In this document: positions 1-7,026 of the stretch, piece after piece | How positions within the stretch are numbered: position 1 is the stretch's first letter | How the letters are laid out: each line of letters opens with the position of its first letter | Source: Azospirillum agricola | Lineage (GTDB): Bacteria; Pseudomonadota; Alphaproteobacteria; Azospirillales; Azospirillaceae | Assembly: GCF_017876095.1 (NCBI RefSeq) | Contig: NZ_JAGINM010000013.1 | Location: forward strand, 142,257-206,256 | Length of the DNA: 64,000 nucleotides | Direction: 5' to 3' | Position numbers and translations under genes: made by a program | The notes under the pieces: generated by a model | Databases searched by the model: none | What the model was told of the DNA's origin: nothing | The model's input: the letters and a program-made list of their open reading frames with translations, nothing else

Positions 1-439
1 CTCCGCCGATCAGCCCCTGGTAGCGTCCGCGCTCGCGCGGGGCGACGACGTCGCCGATGATGGTGAAGGCCAGCGACATCAGCCCGCCGCCGCCGAGCCC
101 CTGGAGCCCGCGGAAGACGATCATCTGGGTCATGCTCTGCGCCGCCGCGCACAGCACCGAGCCGGCCAGGAACAGCAGGATGGCGGTTTGCAGCACCCGC
201 TTGCGGCCGTAGAGGTCCGAGAGCTTGCCGTAGATCGGCGTCGTCGCGGTCGAGGCCAGCAGATAGGCGGTGACCACCCAGGGCAGCAGGTCGAGCCCGC
301 CGAACTGGCCGGCCATGGTCGGCAGGGCGGTGGCGACGATGGTCTGGTCCATCGCCGCCATCAGCATGGCGAGCGCCACCCCGCTGAAGATGCGCAGGAT
401 TTCCCGGTGGGTGAAGACGGGCGGGGCGGTGTCGGGCAT
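1..439 (-). CDS. MFS drug-efflux transporter, DHA2/EmrB-like (partial, N-terminal part only)
   Basis: The reading frame starts at an ATG complementary to 437-439 and runs off the left edge, so only about 146 N-terminal residues are visible. They show a hydrophobic first helix (ALAMLMAAMDQTIVATALPT), the MFS signature D-x-x-Y-G-R-K-R after helix 2 (KLSDLYGRKRV), and a GLQGLGGGGL segment in helix 4. The DQTIVATALPT stretch is typical of the 14-helix DHA2 family of proton-driven multidrug exporters such as EmrB and QacA. The gene lies 106 bases downstream of the HAD phosphatase on the same strand and may be read with it. The substrate cannot be deduced and the C-terminal half is not visible. Confidence 0.85.
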   Translation of the reverse strand, partial: MPDTAPPVFTHREILRIFSGVALAMLMAAMDQTIVATALPTMAGQFGGLDLLPWVVTAYLLASTATTPIYGKLSDLYGRKRVLQTAILLFLAGSVLCAAAQSMTQMIVFRGLQGLGGGGLMSLAFTIIGDVVAPRERGRYQGLIGG

Positions 440-545
440 GGCGTCGGCGTTTCGGTCTTGCGGTTCCGGAAGCGGCCCCACCATAGACGCGGGGCGTTTC
501 CAGGCAAGCGCGAAACGCCCCGTCCCGTCTTCGTCCAGCCATGGC

Positions 546-1172
546 TCAGAGCAGCCCGAAGCCCTCCAGATCGCGGCGCAGGGCCTCGGCGCCGGCGAAG
601 TGATGCGCCGTCATGCCGACCGCGCGGGCGGTTTCGACATTCGCCGCGCTGTCGTCGATGAAGAAGCACTCCTTCGCGTCGAGTCCGTAACGGTCCAGCA
701 GCAGCCGGAAGATCGCCGGATCCGGTTTGACGAGGCGTTCCGTGCCCGAAACGATGATCCCGTCGAAGCCGTTGAGGAAGTCGAAGCGCCGGCAGGCCAG
801 CACGAACTTGTCGGCCGAGAAGTTGGTGATGGCGTAGACCGGCACGCCGCGGTCCTTCAGCGCCGCCAGGATCTCCGGCGTGCCGGGGATCGGGCCGGGG
901 ACCATGCGCTCCCACTGCTCGTCGTAGGCGCGGATCAGCTCGGCGCAGTCGGGACGCTCGGCGGTCAGCAGGGCGACCGCGTCGGCCCAGGGGCGGCCAC
1001 GGTCCTGCTCCAGGTTCCAGGCCGGGGTGCAGACGGTGTCGAGGAAATCCTCCATCAGATCCTCGTACCCGTCGAACAGCTCGCGGTAGAGGTGGCGGGG
1101 ATCCCATTCGATCAGCACCTGCCCGATGTCGAAGACGACGATCGAGGGGGTGGCGGGGGTGGTTTCGGTCAT
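546..1172 (-). CDS. HAD-IA family hydrolase (YihX-like phosphatase)
   Basis: A 208-residue haloacid-dehalogenase superfamily enzyme, probably a cytoplasmic phosphatase acting on a small sugar phosphate or nucleotide. Motif I is FDIGQVL with nucleophile Asp15; the +2 position is Gly, as in YihX/Gph-like members (DLGNV), rather than the Asp usual in HAD phosphatases. Motif II is ITNFS, motif III is the Lys in LVKPDP, and motif IV is FFIDDSAAN. The large cap insert between motifs I and II fits subfamily IA. It follows the DsbA-like gene by 15 bases on the same strand, so the two are probably co-transcribed. The substrate is unknown; alpha-D-glucose-1-phosphate (YihX) is only one possibility. Confidence 0.85.
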   Translation of the reverse strand: MTETTPATPSIVVFDIGQVLIEWDPRHLYRELFDGYEDLMEDFLDTVCTPAWNLEQDRGRPWADAVALLTAERPDCAELIRAYDEQWERMVPGPIPGTPEILAALKDRGVPVYAITNFSADKFVLACRRFDFLNGFDGIIVSGTERLVKPDPAIFRLLLDRYGLDAKECFFIDDSAANVETARAVGMTAHHFAGAEALRRDLEGFGLL

Positions 1173-1187
1173 GGAACGGTCAGCCCC

Positions 1188-1943
1188 TCAGCTCTTGGCG
1201 CGCGCGGCGGCGACCAGACGCTTCATGTCGTCGAGCTTGATGGCGCCGGGCACCAGCTCGTCGCCGAAGACGAAGCCCGGCGTGCCGCGGATGCCGAGCT
1301 GCTCGGCCAGGGCCTGGTTGGCGGCGATGACCGACAGGACCTCGCGGCTCTCCATGTCCTTCTTCAGCCGGTCGGTGTCGAGCCCGACCGACTTGGCGAG
1401 GCGCAGGACGACGTCCTCGTCGAGCTGGCCGCGCTGGGCCATCAGCGCGTTGTGGAACTCCAGGTACTTGCCCTGCGCGCGCGCCGCCAGCGCCGCCTTC
1501 GAGGCGATCACCGACGCCGGCCCGAGGATCGGCAGTTCCTTGAAGACGAAGCGCAGCTTGGGGTCGTCCTTGATCAGGCGCTCGGTGTCGGCCTGCACCG
1601 CCTTGCAGTAGCCGCACTGGTAGTCGAAGAACTCGACCACCGTGACGTCGCCCTGCGGGTTGCCGGCGACCGGATCGGCGGGGTTGCGGGTCAGAGCCTT
1701 CTGGTTGTCGGCCAGCGCCTTCTTGGCGCGCTCGGCTTCGGCCAGCTTCTCGCGCTGCTGGAGCGCCTCGACGGCCTGGAGGATGATCTCCGGATTCTTC
1801 ATCAGATAGTCGCGCACCACGGTCTCGATGGCGGTGCGCTGGGCGTCGTCCATGGCCGCCGGCTGCGATTGCGCCATCGCCGCGGGCGAGAAGGCCATCG
1901 CCATGACGGGCAGGGCGAGCAGGGCGGAACGGAACAGCGGCAT
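1188..1943 (-). CDS. DsbA-family thioredoxin-like periplasmic protein (Com1-like)
   Basis: A 251-residue secreted thiol-disulfide oxidoreductase. I start it at the ATG complementary to 1941-1943: a GGAG lies 9 bases upstream and it gives a clean signal peptide (hydrophobic LLALPVMAMAFSPAAMA, cleavage near residue 24). The frame is open further upstream. After a charged helical stretch comes the thioredoxin fold with VVEFFDYQCGYCK; Cys110 and Cys113 form the CXXC redox pair. A cis-Pro appears in GTPGFVFG. This layout (signal peptide, alpha-helical N-region, DSBA domain) matches the Com1/BdbD-like group that oxidises or isomerises disulfides in exported proteins. The downstream HAD gene is likely in the same transcript. 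Confidence 0.9.
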   Translation of the reverse strand: MPLFRSALLALPVMAMAFSPAAMAQSQPAAMDDAQRTAIETVVRDYLMKNPEIILQAVEALQQREKLAEAERAKKALADNQKALTRNPADPVAGNPQGDVTVVEFFDYQCGYCKAVQADTERLIKDDPKLRFVFKELPILGPASVIASKAALAARAQGKYLEFHNALMAQRGQLDEDVVLRLAKSVGLDTDRLKKDMESREVLSVIAANQALAEQLGIRGTPGFVFGDELVPGAIKLDDMKRLVAAARAKS

Positions 1944-2048
1944 GGTGAAGGGTCTCCGGAGAACGGGAAGGCTGTCACACTGGACCGACAATCGGGGCGG
2001 GACAAGCCCCTATCGGACGCGGCTGGGCGGGTGACGGGACCGGGTGGG

Positions 2049-3422
2049 TCAGTTCGGCTTGTCCCGGCCGCCGGTCTGCCCACGGATGTCCTGGGCGCGC
2101 AGCCAGCCGGGCGAGCCGGCGGGCAGCAGCTTTTCCGCGCGCTCCGCGTTGGCCTTGGCCATCGGCAGGTCGCCGCGCGCCAGGGCCTCCTCCGCCGTCG
2201 CGTAGGCCAGCATGCCGGGGTTGTTCTTCATGCTCCAGGCCTGCGCGGTCAGCCGCCACAGGAAGGCCGACTGCGCCTGGGACTTGGAGGCGATCTGTAG
2301 GTTCTTCAGCGCCTCGTCGGCCAGCCGGGGGTCGTGCTGCTCCAGCAGGGAGTGGGCGAGGGAGACGCGGATCGTCCCGGCCTCCACCCCCGCCAGCTCG
2401 ATCGCCTTGCGGTAGGGCGCCACCGCTTCCGGCGCGCGGCCGGTCTGCAACATCAGGTCGCCCTTCATCTCGTGCAGGTAGGGGTTGCGCGGATCCTCGG
2501 CGATCAGCCCATCGACCAGCGGACCCGCCTGCTTCACGTCGCCCTGGCGGAAATAGGCGTAGGCGCGGCCGTAGCGGGCCACCACCGAGCGGTCGTCGGC
2601 CTTGTAGCGCCGCAGCGTTCCGGCCGGGTCGAGATAGCCGTTCAGCTTGGCCTGGATGCGGCGGAAATCGTCGTTCATCGTGGCCGGGGTCGGCGTTCTG
2701 GCGTAGCGGGAGCGCTCGACGAAGGCGCGCACCGCCTCGACGCGCTCGCGGGTCAGCGGGTGGGTCAGGCGGTAGCCGGCGTCGCGGTCGTTCAGCAGCG
2801 GCTCGCCGACCCCCAGCTTTTCCAGGAAGGTCAGCATGCCGTTCGCCGACATGCCCGACTGTTCCAGGAAGGACAGGCCGGCCTGGTCGGCCGACGCCTC
2901 CTGGCTGCGCGAGAAGGACAGCAGGTTGCGTTCGGCCAGATGCTGGCCCAGCATGACGCCGGCGGCCCCGGCCCCGGCGTTGCGCGAGGCGACGCCGCCG
3001 ACGATGCCGAGTCCCATGCCGATCAGCGAGGACAGGAAGGCGTTCTCCATCGCGTCGGCGCCGCGCACCAGATGGCCGCCGGAGATGTGGCCGGTCTCGT
3101 GGGCGATGACGCCCAGCAGCTGGCCGACGTCGTCGATGCTCTGGATCAGGCCGGTGTGCAGGAAGATGTTCTGGCCGCCGGCGACGAAGGCGTTCAGGGA
3201 GGGATCGTTGACCAGCAGGATGGACACCGCGTCGGGGTCGATCCCGGCGGCCTGGAAGATTGGCCGGGCCATCTTGCGGATGATATGTTCCGTCTCGGCG
3301 TCGCTGAGAATCTGCATCTCCGACCGGCGCTGCGCCGCCGCCGGCGGCGCTCCCCACACCAGCGACACGACCAACACGGAAACGATGGCGACGACCGAAA
3401 CCAGCCTGCTGGGCTTGCGCAC
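2049..3422 (-). CDS. M48-family metalloprotease with C-terminal TPR repeats (BepA-like)
   Basis: About 457 residues from a GTG start at 3422, chosen because GGAGG lies 8 bases before it and it gives a signal peptide (RKPSRLVSVVAIVSVLVVSL, cleavage after AAA near residue 30). The zinc-binding HExxH is IAHETGHISGG (His108, Glu109, His112), and the third ligand lies in the downstream helix EASADQAG. From about residue 260 the protein becomes TPR-like helices (YAYFRQGDVKQAGPLVDGL and following). This architecture matches periplasmic BepA/YfgC, which degrades or helps assemble outer-membrane proteins. A longer ATG start at 3794 would overlap the divergent lipoprotein gene and is unlikely. Confidence 0.88.
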   Translation of the reverse strand: MRKPSRLVSVVAIVSVLVVSLVWGAPPAAAQRRSEMQILSDAETEHIIRKMARPIFQAAGIDPDAVSILLVNDPSLNAFVAGGQNIFLHTGLIQSIDDVGQLLGVIAHETGHISGGHLVRGADAMENAFLSSLIGMGLGIVGGVASRNAGAGAAGVMLGQHLAERNLLSFSRSQEASADQAGLSFLEQSGMSANGMLTFLEKLGVGEPLLNDRDAGYRLTHPLTRERVEAVRAFVERSRYARTPTPATMNDDFRRIQAKLNGYLDPAGTLRRYKADDRSVVARYGRAYAYFRQGDVKQAGPLVDGLIAEDPRNPYLHEMKGDLMLQTGRAPEAVAPYRKAIELAGVEAGTIRVSLAHSLLEQHDPRLADEALKNLQIASKSQAQSAFLWRLTAQAWSMKNNPGMLAYATAEEALARGDLPMAKANAERAEKLLPAGSPGWLRAQDIRGQTGGRDKPN

Positions 3423-3423
3423 C

Positions 3424-4788
3424 GTGACGACCTCCGGCTCTTCTGAACGGACCCCCGCGCGTCCGCGCCGGCAGTCTCGCCAACGAATCTGGCGACGGTG
3501 GGGCGCGATTGCCATAGCAGCATCACTGCTGCCGGGCTGCGTCAACACCAAGTTCAAGACCGACGCCCTGATCCAGAGTTTCGCCGCCGCCTCCGAACCG
3601 CGCGCGGCCTCCATCGGGCGCGAGGTGCTGGCGCAGGGCGGACGGGCCGGCGACGCCGCCGCCGCCATGGGGCTGGCGCTGGCGGCCAGCCTGCCGTCGC
3701 GCGTCGGGCTGACCGGCGGCGGCGTCTGCGTGACCTTCGACGCCGCGAAGAAGGAGGCGCGGACCGTCGATTTCCTGCCGCGTGCCGCCGGCACCGGCGG
3801 AGCGGCGATGCCCGGCCTGCTGCGCGGCCTCTACATCGTGCAGGCGTCGCTGGGCGTCCAGCGCTGGGAACAGCTGGTGGCCCCGGCGGAGCAGCTCGCG
3901 CAGTTCTCGCCCGGTGTCAGCCGTGCGCTGGTGCAGGATCTGGGCGCGTTCGGCAGCCGCTTGCCGGCCGATTCGGAGATGCGCCGCCGCTTCCTTCCCA
4001 ACGGCGCGGTCCCGGCGGTGGGAACGGCGATCAGCCAGCCGGAGCTGGCCGGCACGCTGTCGGTCATCCGCCGCAACGGCGTCGGCGCCTTCTACGGCGG
4101 CCCGCTGGCGGCGACGGTCGCCCAGGGGCTCGGGCTCGACCCGGCGGCCCTGCGCGCCTACCAGCCGCGCGTGGCCGGAACGCGGTCGGTGCCGCTCGGC
4201 ATCGTGTCGATGCAGTTCGCCGACACCGACCTTCCCGAGTCGGGCGCGGCGCTGGTCCAGGCGTGGAACGCCGCGGCCGATCTGCCGCCGGCCCAGCGCG
4301 CCGCCCGCGTCGCGACGGCGCTGGGCGCCACCGGCAGCGGCAGCGCCGTTCCCGGTGCCGGCCTGATGGTGATCGACCAGGACCAGAACGGCATCGCCTG
4401 CGCGCTGACCCAGGGCGCGCCCTTCGGCACCGGGCGCGGCATTCCCGGCACCGGCCTGCTGGGAGCGCAGGCGGTGACGAGCGGCGGCTTCGGCGCGCCG
4501 GGTCTGGTGACCAACGCCATCGTCGGCCGCACCCTGTTCGCCGGGGTGGGGGAGGCGGCCGGCAACGACGGCCCGGCGGCCGGCCCGGCGGCCCTGCTGT
4601 CGGTCGCCATGCCGGCGGCGCTGGAGTGGCAGACCGCCGAATCCATCCCGGTGTCCGGCCCCGGCCGGGTGAATTTCGTCGCCTGCCAGGTGTCGACCGA
4701 GACAGGCCTGCGCGCCTGCCAGCCGGCGACCGACCCGCGCGGCGGCGGTCTGGCGGTGACGGTGGAAACCGAACGCCCGCGCGAGTGA
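3424..4788 (+). CDS. Gamma-glutamyltransferase-like lipoprotein lacking the catalytic Thr motif
   Basis: The frame from GTG 3424 encodes about 454 residues; the exact start is uncertain because no ATG precedes the leader. The leader is Arg-rich (RRQSRQRIWRRW), followed by a hydrophobic run and an LPGC lipobox, so a membrane-anchored lipoprotein is expected. The rest resembles the large subunit of gamma-glutamyltranspeptidase: GREVLAQGGRAGDAAAAMGL, GLTGGGVCVTFD and PGLLRGLY blocks. At the processing site, where active enzymes have Thr-Thr-His before VVDKDGN, this protein has Gly-Ala-Gly before LMVIDQDQNG, so neither autocleavage nor catalysis is expected. The middle is also shorter than usual (family about 550-600 residues). 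It starts back-to-back with the M48 protease and is followed by an aminotransferase 44 bases downstream. Confidence 0.75.
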   Translation: MTTSGSSERTPARPRRQSRQRIWRRWGAIAIAASLLPGCVNTKFKTDALIQSFAAASEPRAASIGREVLAQGGRAGDAAAAMGLALAASLPSRVGLTGGGVCVTFDAAKKEARTVDFLPRAAGTGGAAMPGLLRGLYIVQASLGVQRWEQLVAPAEQLAQFSPGVSRALVQDLGAFGSRLPADSEMRRRFLPNGAVPAVGTAISQPELAGTLSVIRRNGVGAFYGGPLAATVAQGLGLDPAALRAYQPRVAGTRSVPLGIVSMQFADTDLPESGAALVQAWNAAADLPPAQRAARVATALGATGSGSAVPGAGLMVIDQDQNGIACALTQGAPFGTGRGIPGTGLLGAQAVTSGGFGAPGLVTNAIVGRTLFAGVGEAAGNDGPAAGPAALLSVAMPAALEWQTAESIPVSGPGRVNFVACQVSTETGLRACQPATDPRGGGLAVTVETERPRE

Positions 4789-4832
4789 GGGCTCGACGCC
4801 CGTCCCAACACAGCTTCAAAAGACAGAGCATC

Positions 4833-5990
4833 ATGAGCAAACAGCCGAAAGTGTCCAAGCGCGGCGCCATTCCCCCCTTCTTCGTGATGGAGGTGATGCG
4901 CGCCGCCGCCGAGCGGGAAGCCGCCGGGCTGGAGGTCCTGCACATGGAGGTCGGCCAGCCCTCCACCGGCGCGCCGCGCCGCGTGGTGGAGGCGGCGGCG
5001 ACCGCCGTGGTCGGCGCCGATCCGCTGGGCTACACCGGCGCGCTGGGCATCCCGCCGCTGCGCGCGGCCATCGCCAAGTGGTACAAGGATCGTTACGGAG
5101 TCGCCGTGCCGGAGGGGCGGGTGGTGGTGACCACCGGGTCCTCGGGGGCGTTCCAGCTCGGCTTCCTCGCCGCCTTCGATCCGGGCGACCGGGTGGCGAT
5201 GGCCTCGCCGAGCTACCCGGCCTACCGCCACACCCTGACCGCCATCGGCGTCGAGCCGGTCGAACTGCCGACCGGGCCGGAGCACCGCTTCCAGCCGACG
5301 GTGGAGCTGCTGGAGCGGCTCGACCGCCCGGTGCAGGGGCTGATCGTCGCCAGCCCGGCCAACCCGACCGGCACGATGCTGAGCCGCAAGGAACTGACCG
5401 CGCTGTCCGACTGGTGCAAGGCCAACGGCGTGCGCATGGTGTCGGACGAGATCTACCACGGCCTGACCTACGGCACCGACGCGGTCACCGCCGCCGAGGT
5501 GAACGAGCAGGCGCTGGTGGTCAACAGCTTCTCGAAATACTTCTCGATGACCGGCTGGCGGCTCGGCTGGATGGTGGTGCCGGACGACCTGATCCGCTCG
5601 GTCGAGTGTCTGGCGCAGAATCTGTTCATCTCGGCGCCGACGCTGAGCCAGGTGTCGGCGGTGGCGGCCTTCGACAGCACCGAGGAGCTGGAGGGCCACA
5701 TCGCCCGCTACGCCCGCAACCGCGCGCTGCTGCTGGAGGAACTGCCCAAGGCCGGCTTCACCAAGCTCGCTCCGGCCGACGGCGCCTTCTACATCTACGC
5801 CGACGTGTCGGACATGACCGACGACAGCGAGGCCTTCGCCAAGCGCATCCTGGAGGAAACCGGGATCGCCTGCACGCCGGGCATCGACTTCGACCCGGCG
5901 CGCGGCCGTCGCTTCCTGCGCTTCAGCTTCGCCGGTTCGGAGTCGACCATCGCCGAGGCCGCGCGGCGGCTGATCGCCTGGAGGAGGTAG
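4833..5990 (+). CDS. PLP-dependent class I/II aminotransferase
   Basis: A 385-residue fold-type I aminotransferase, cytoplasmic, start ATG 4833. Visible family landmarks are the GSSGAFQLGFLA cofactor-phosphate region, the SPANPTGT motif, SDEIYHGLTY with the PLP-contacting Asp/Tyr, and the Schiff-base Lys235 in NSFSKYFSMTGWRLGW; the Arg that binds the alpha-carboxylate is in RRFLRFSFA. This is the aspartate/aromatic aminotransferase-like group (AspC/DapL/AlaC relatives); substrate specificity cannot be read from sequence. It lies 44 bases after the GGT-like lipoprotein gene and may be co-transcribed with it, but no functional link is apparent. A perfect hairpin at 6004-6028 separates it from the convergent nadK. 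Confidence 0.9.
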   Translation: MSKQPKVSKRGAIPPFFVMEVMRAAAEREAAGLEVLHMEVGQPSTGAPRRVVEAAATAVVGADPLGYTGALGIPPLRAAIAKWYKDRYGVAVPEGRVVVTTGSSGAFQLGFLAAFDPGDRVAMASPSYPAYRHTLTAIGVEPVELPTGPEHRFQPTVELLERLDRPVQGLIVASPANPTGTMLSRKELTALSDWCKANGVRMVSDEIYHGLTYGTDAVTAAEVNEQALVVNSFSKYFSMTGWRLGWMVVPDDLIRSVECLAQNLFISAPTLSQVSAVAAFDSTEELEGHIARYARNRALLLEELPKAGFTKLAPADGAFYIYADVSDMTDDSEAFAKRILEETGIACTPGIDFDPARGRRFLRFSFAGSESTIAEAARRLIAWRR

Positions 5991-6003
5991 GGAAGGGGGA
6001 TGG

Positions 6004-6028
6004 GCCCTCTCCCGCACCGGGAGAGGGC
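6004..6028. terminator. 11-bp perfect hairpin between convergent genes
   Basis: GCCCTCTCCCG pairs exactly with CGGGAGAGGGC across a 3-base loop. It sits in the 45-base gap between the convergent aminotransferase and nadK genes. There is no T-run, so it may be a bidirectional stem-only terminator or a member of the dispersed CCCTCTCCC hairpin family seen elsewhere in this window (31995-32099, 25885-25912, 42023-42059, 57997-58030). Confidence 0.55.
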
Positions 6029-6035
6029 GGCATCG

Positions 6036-6878
6036 TCACGGCGCGAACTGCTCCTTCAGGATGCGTTCCTCGAAGTTCAGTTCCTGGTCGAACAGCAGGG
6101 TCAGGGACACCTCGCGGCACTCCTTGACCTCCACCCGCAGGACCTCGCGCACCTCGGTGAAGTCGGCGACGGCGCTGACCGGGCGCTTGCCTTCCTCGTG
6201 GATGTCGAAGGTGATCGTCGCGGTGTGCGGCAGCAGCGCGCCGCGCCAGCGCCGGGGGCGGAAGGCGCTGATCGGCGTCAGCGCCAGCACCCCGGCCCCC
6301 ATCGGCACGATGGGACCGTGCGCCGACAGGTTGTAGGCGGTGCTGCCGGCCGGGGTCGCCACCAGGGCGCCGTCGCAGATCAGTTCCGGCAGCCGGACCA
6401 CCCCGTCCACCGTGATGCGCAGCTTGGCGGCCTGCCGCGTCTCGCGCAGCAGCGACACCTCGTTGATTCCCAGCGCCTCGACCCGCTCGCCGTTCACGCG
6501 GGTGGCGACCATGCGCAGCGGGTGGAGTTGCACATGCTGCGACGCGGCGACCCGCTCCGCCAGATCGTCCTCGCGGTAGGCGTTCAGCAGGAAGCCGACC
6601 GAGCCGCGATTCATCCCATAGACCGGGACCGGCTGCGTCCGGTTGAGCGCGAGCGCCCGGTGCAGGGTCTCCAGCAGGAAGCCGTCGCCCCCCAGCGCGA
6701 CGATGGCGTCGGCCTCGGCCAGCGGCGCGTTGCCATAGCGGTGGACCAGCCGGTTGCGCGCGGTCCGAGCCTCCTCGGTGTCCGCGCAGGCGAAGGCGAT
6801 GCGCAGGGCGTCGGCCGTGGGAAACGCGGCCGGGGCGGCGGGCGTATCGACGGCGAGGGGCAGGGTCGGGTCGGTCAT
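6036..6878 (-). CDS. nadK: NAD kinase
   Basis: A 280-residue cytoplasmic ATP-dependent NAD kinase that makes NADP. The signature GGDG is present in IVALGGDGFLLETLH, followed by the NRGSVGFLLN segment and the conserved glycine-rich substrate loop in ATPAGSTAYNLSAHGPI, which contains the GSTAY nucleotide contacts. Length and motif order are those of bacterial NadK/PpnK. It is convergent with the upstream aminotransferase, and its 5' end faces the 3' end of clpA, so it is probably monocistronic with its promoter inside 6879-6975. Confidence 0.95.
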   Translation of the reverse strand: MTDPTLPLAVDTPAAPAAFPTADALRIAFACADTEEARTARNRLVHRYGNAPLAEADAIVALGGDGFLLETLHRALALNRTQPVPVYGMNRGSVGFLLNAYREDDLAERVAASQHVQLHPLRMVATRVNGERVEALGINEVSLLRETRQAAKLRITVDGVVRLPELICDGALVATPAGSTAYNLSAHGPIVPMGAGVLALTPISAFRPRRWRGALLPHTATITFDIHEEGKRPVSAVADFTEVREVLRVEVKECREVSLTLLFDQELNFEERILKEQFAP

Positions 6879-6975
6879 GCCGCGACCATAGCGCAGGTGG
6901 ATGGGAGGGGGAAACGCCGCTCATCCGGTGTGCGGTGCGAAAGACACCAGTCCGGACAGCTTGCCGGGCAAAGAA

Positions 6976-7003
6976 AAAGGGGGCCACAAGGGCCCCCTTT
7001 TCG
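6976..7003 (-). terminator. Rho-independent terminator of clpA
   Basis: AAAAGGGGGCC and GGCCCCCTTTT form an 11-bp stem around a 5-base loop. Read on the minus strand the stem is followed by CTTTTTCTTT, a good T-tract. It lies about 25 bases beyond the clpA stop codon at 7027. The other strand also ends in TTTT, but no plus-strand gene approaches it. Confidence 0.85.
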
Positions 7004-7026
7004 TCAGCTTGGCGATCCGGCCGGAC

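Noticed and set aside
3422..3794. Extended 581-residue start for the M48 protease
   Set aside because: The extra part overlaps the divergent GGT-like gene, and the GTG at 3422 has a proper Shine-Dalgarno and signal peptide.
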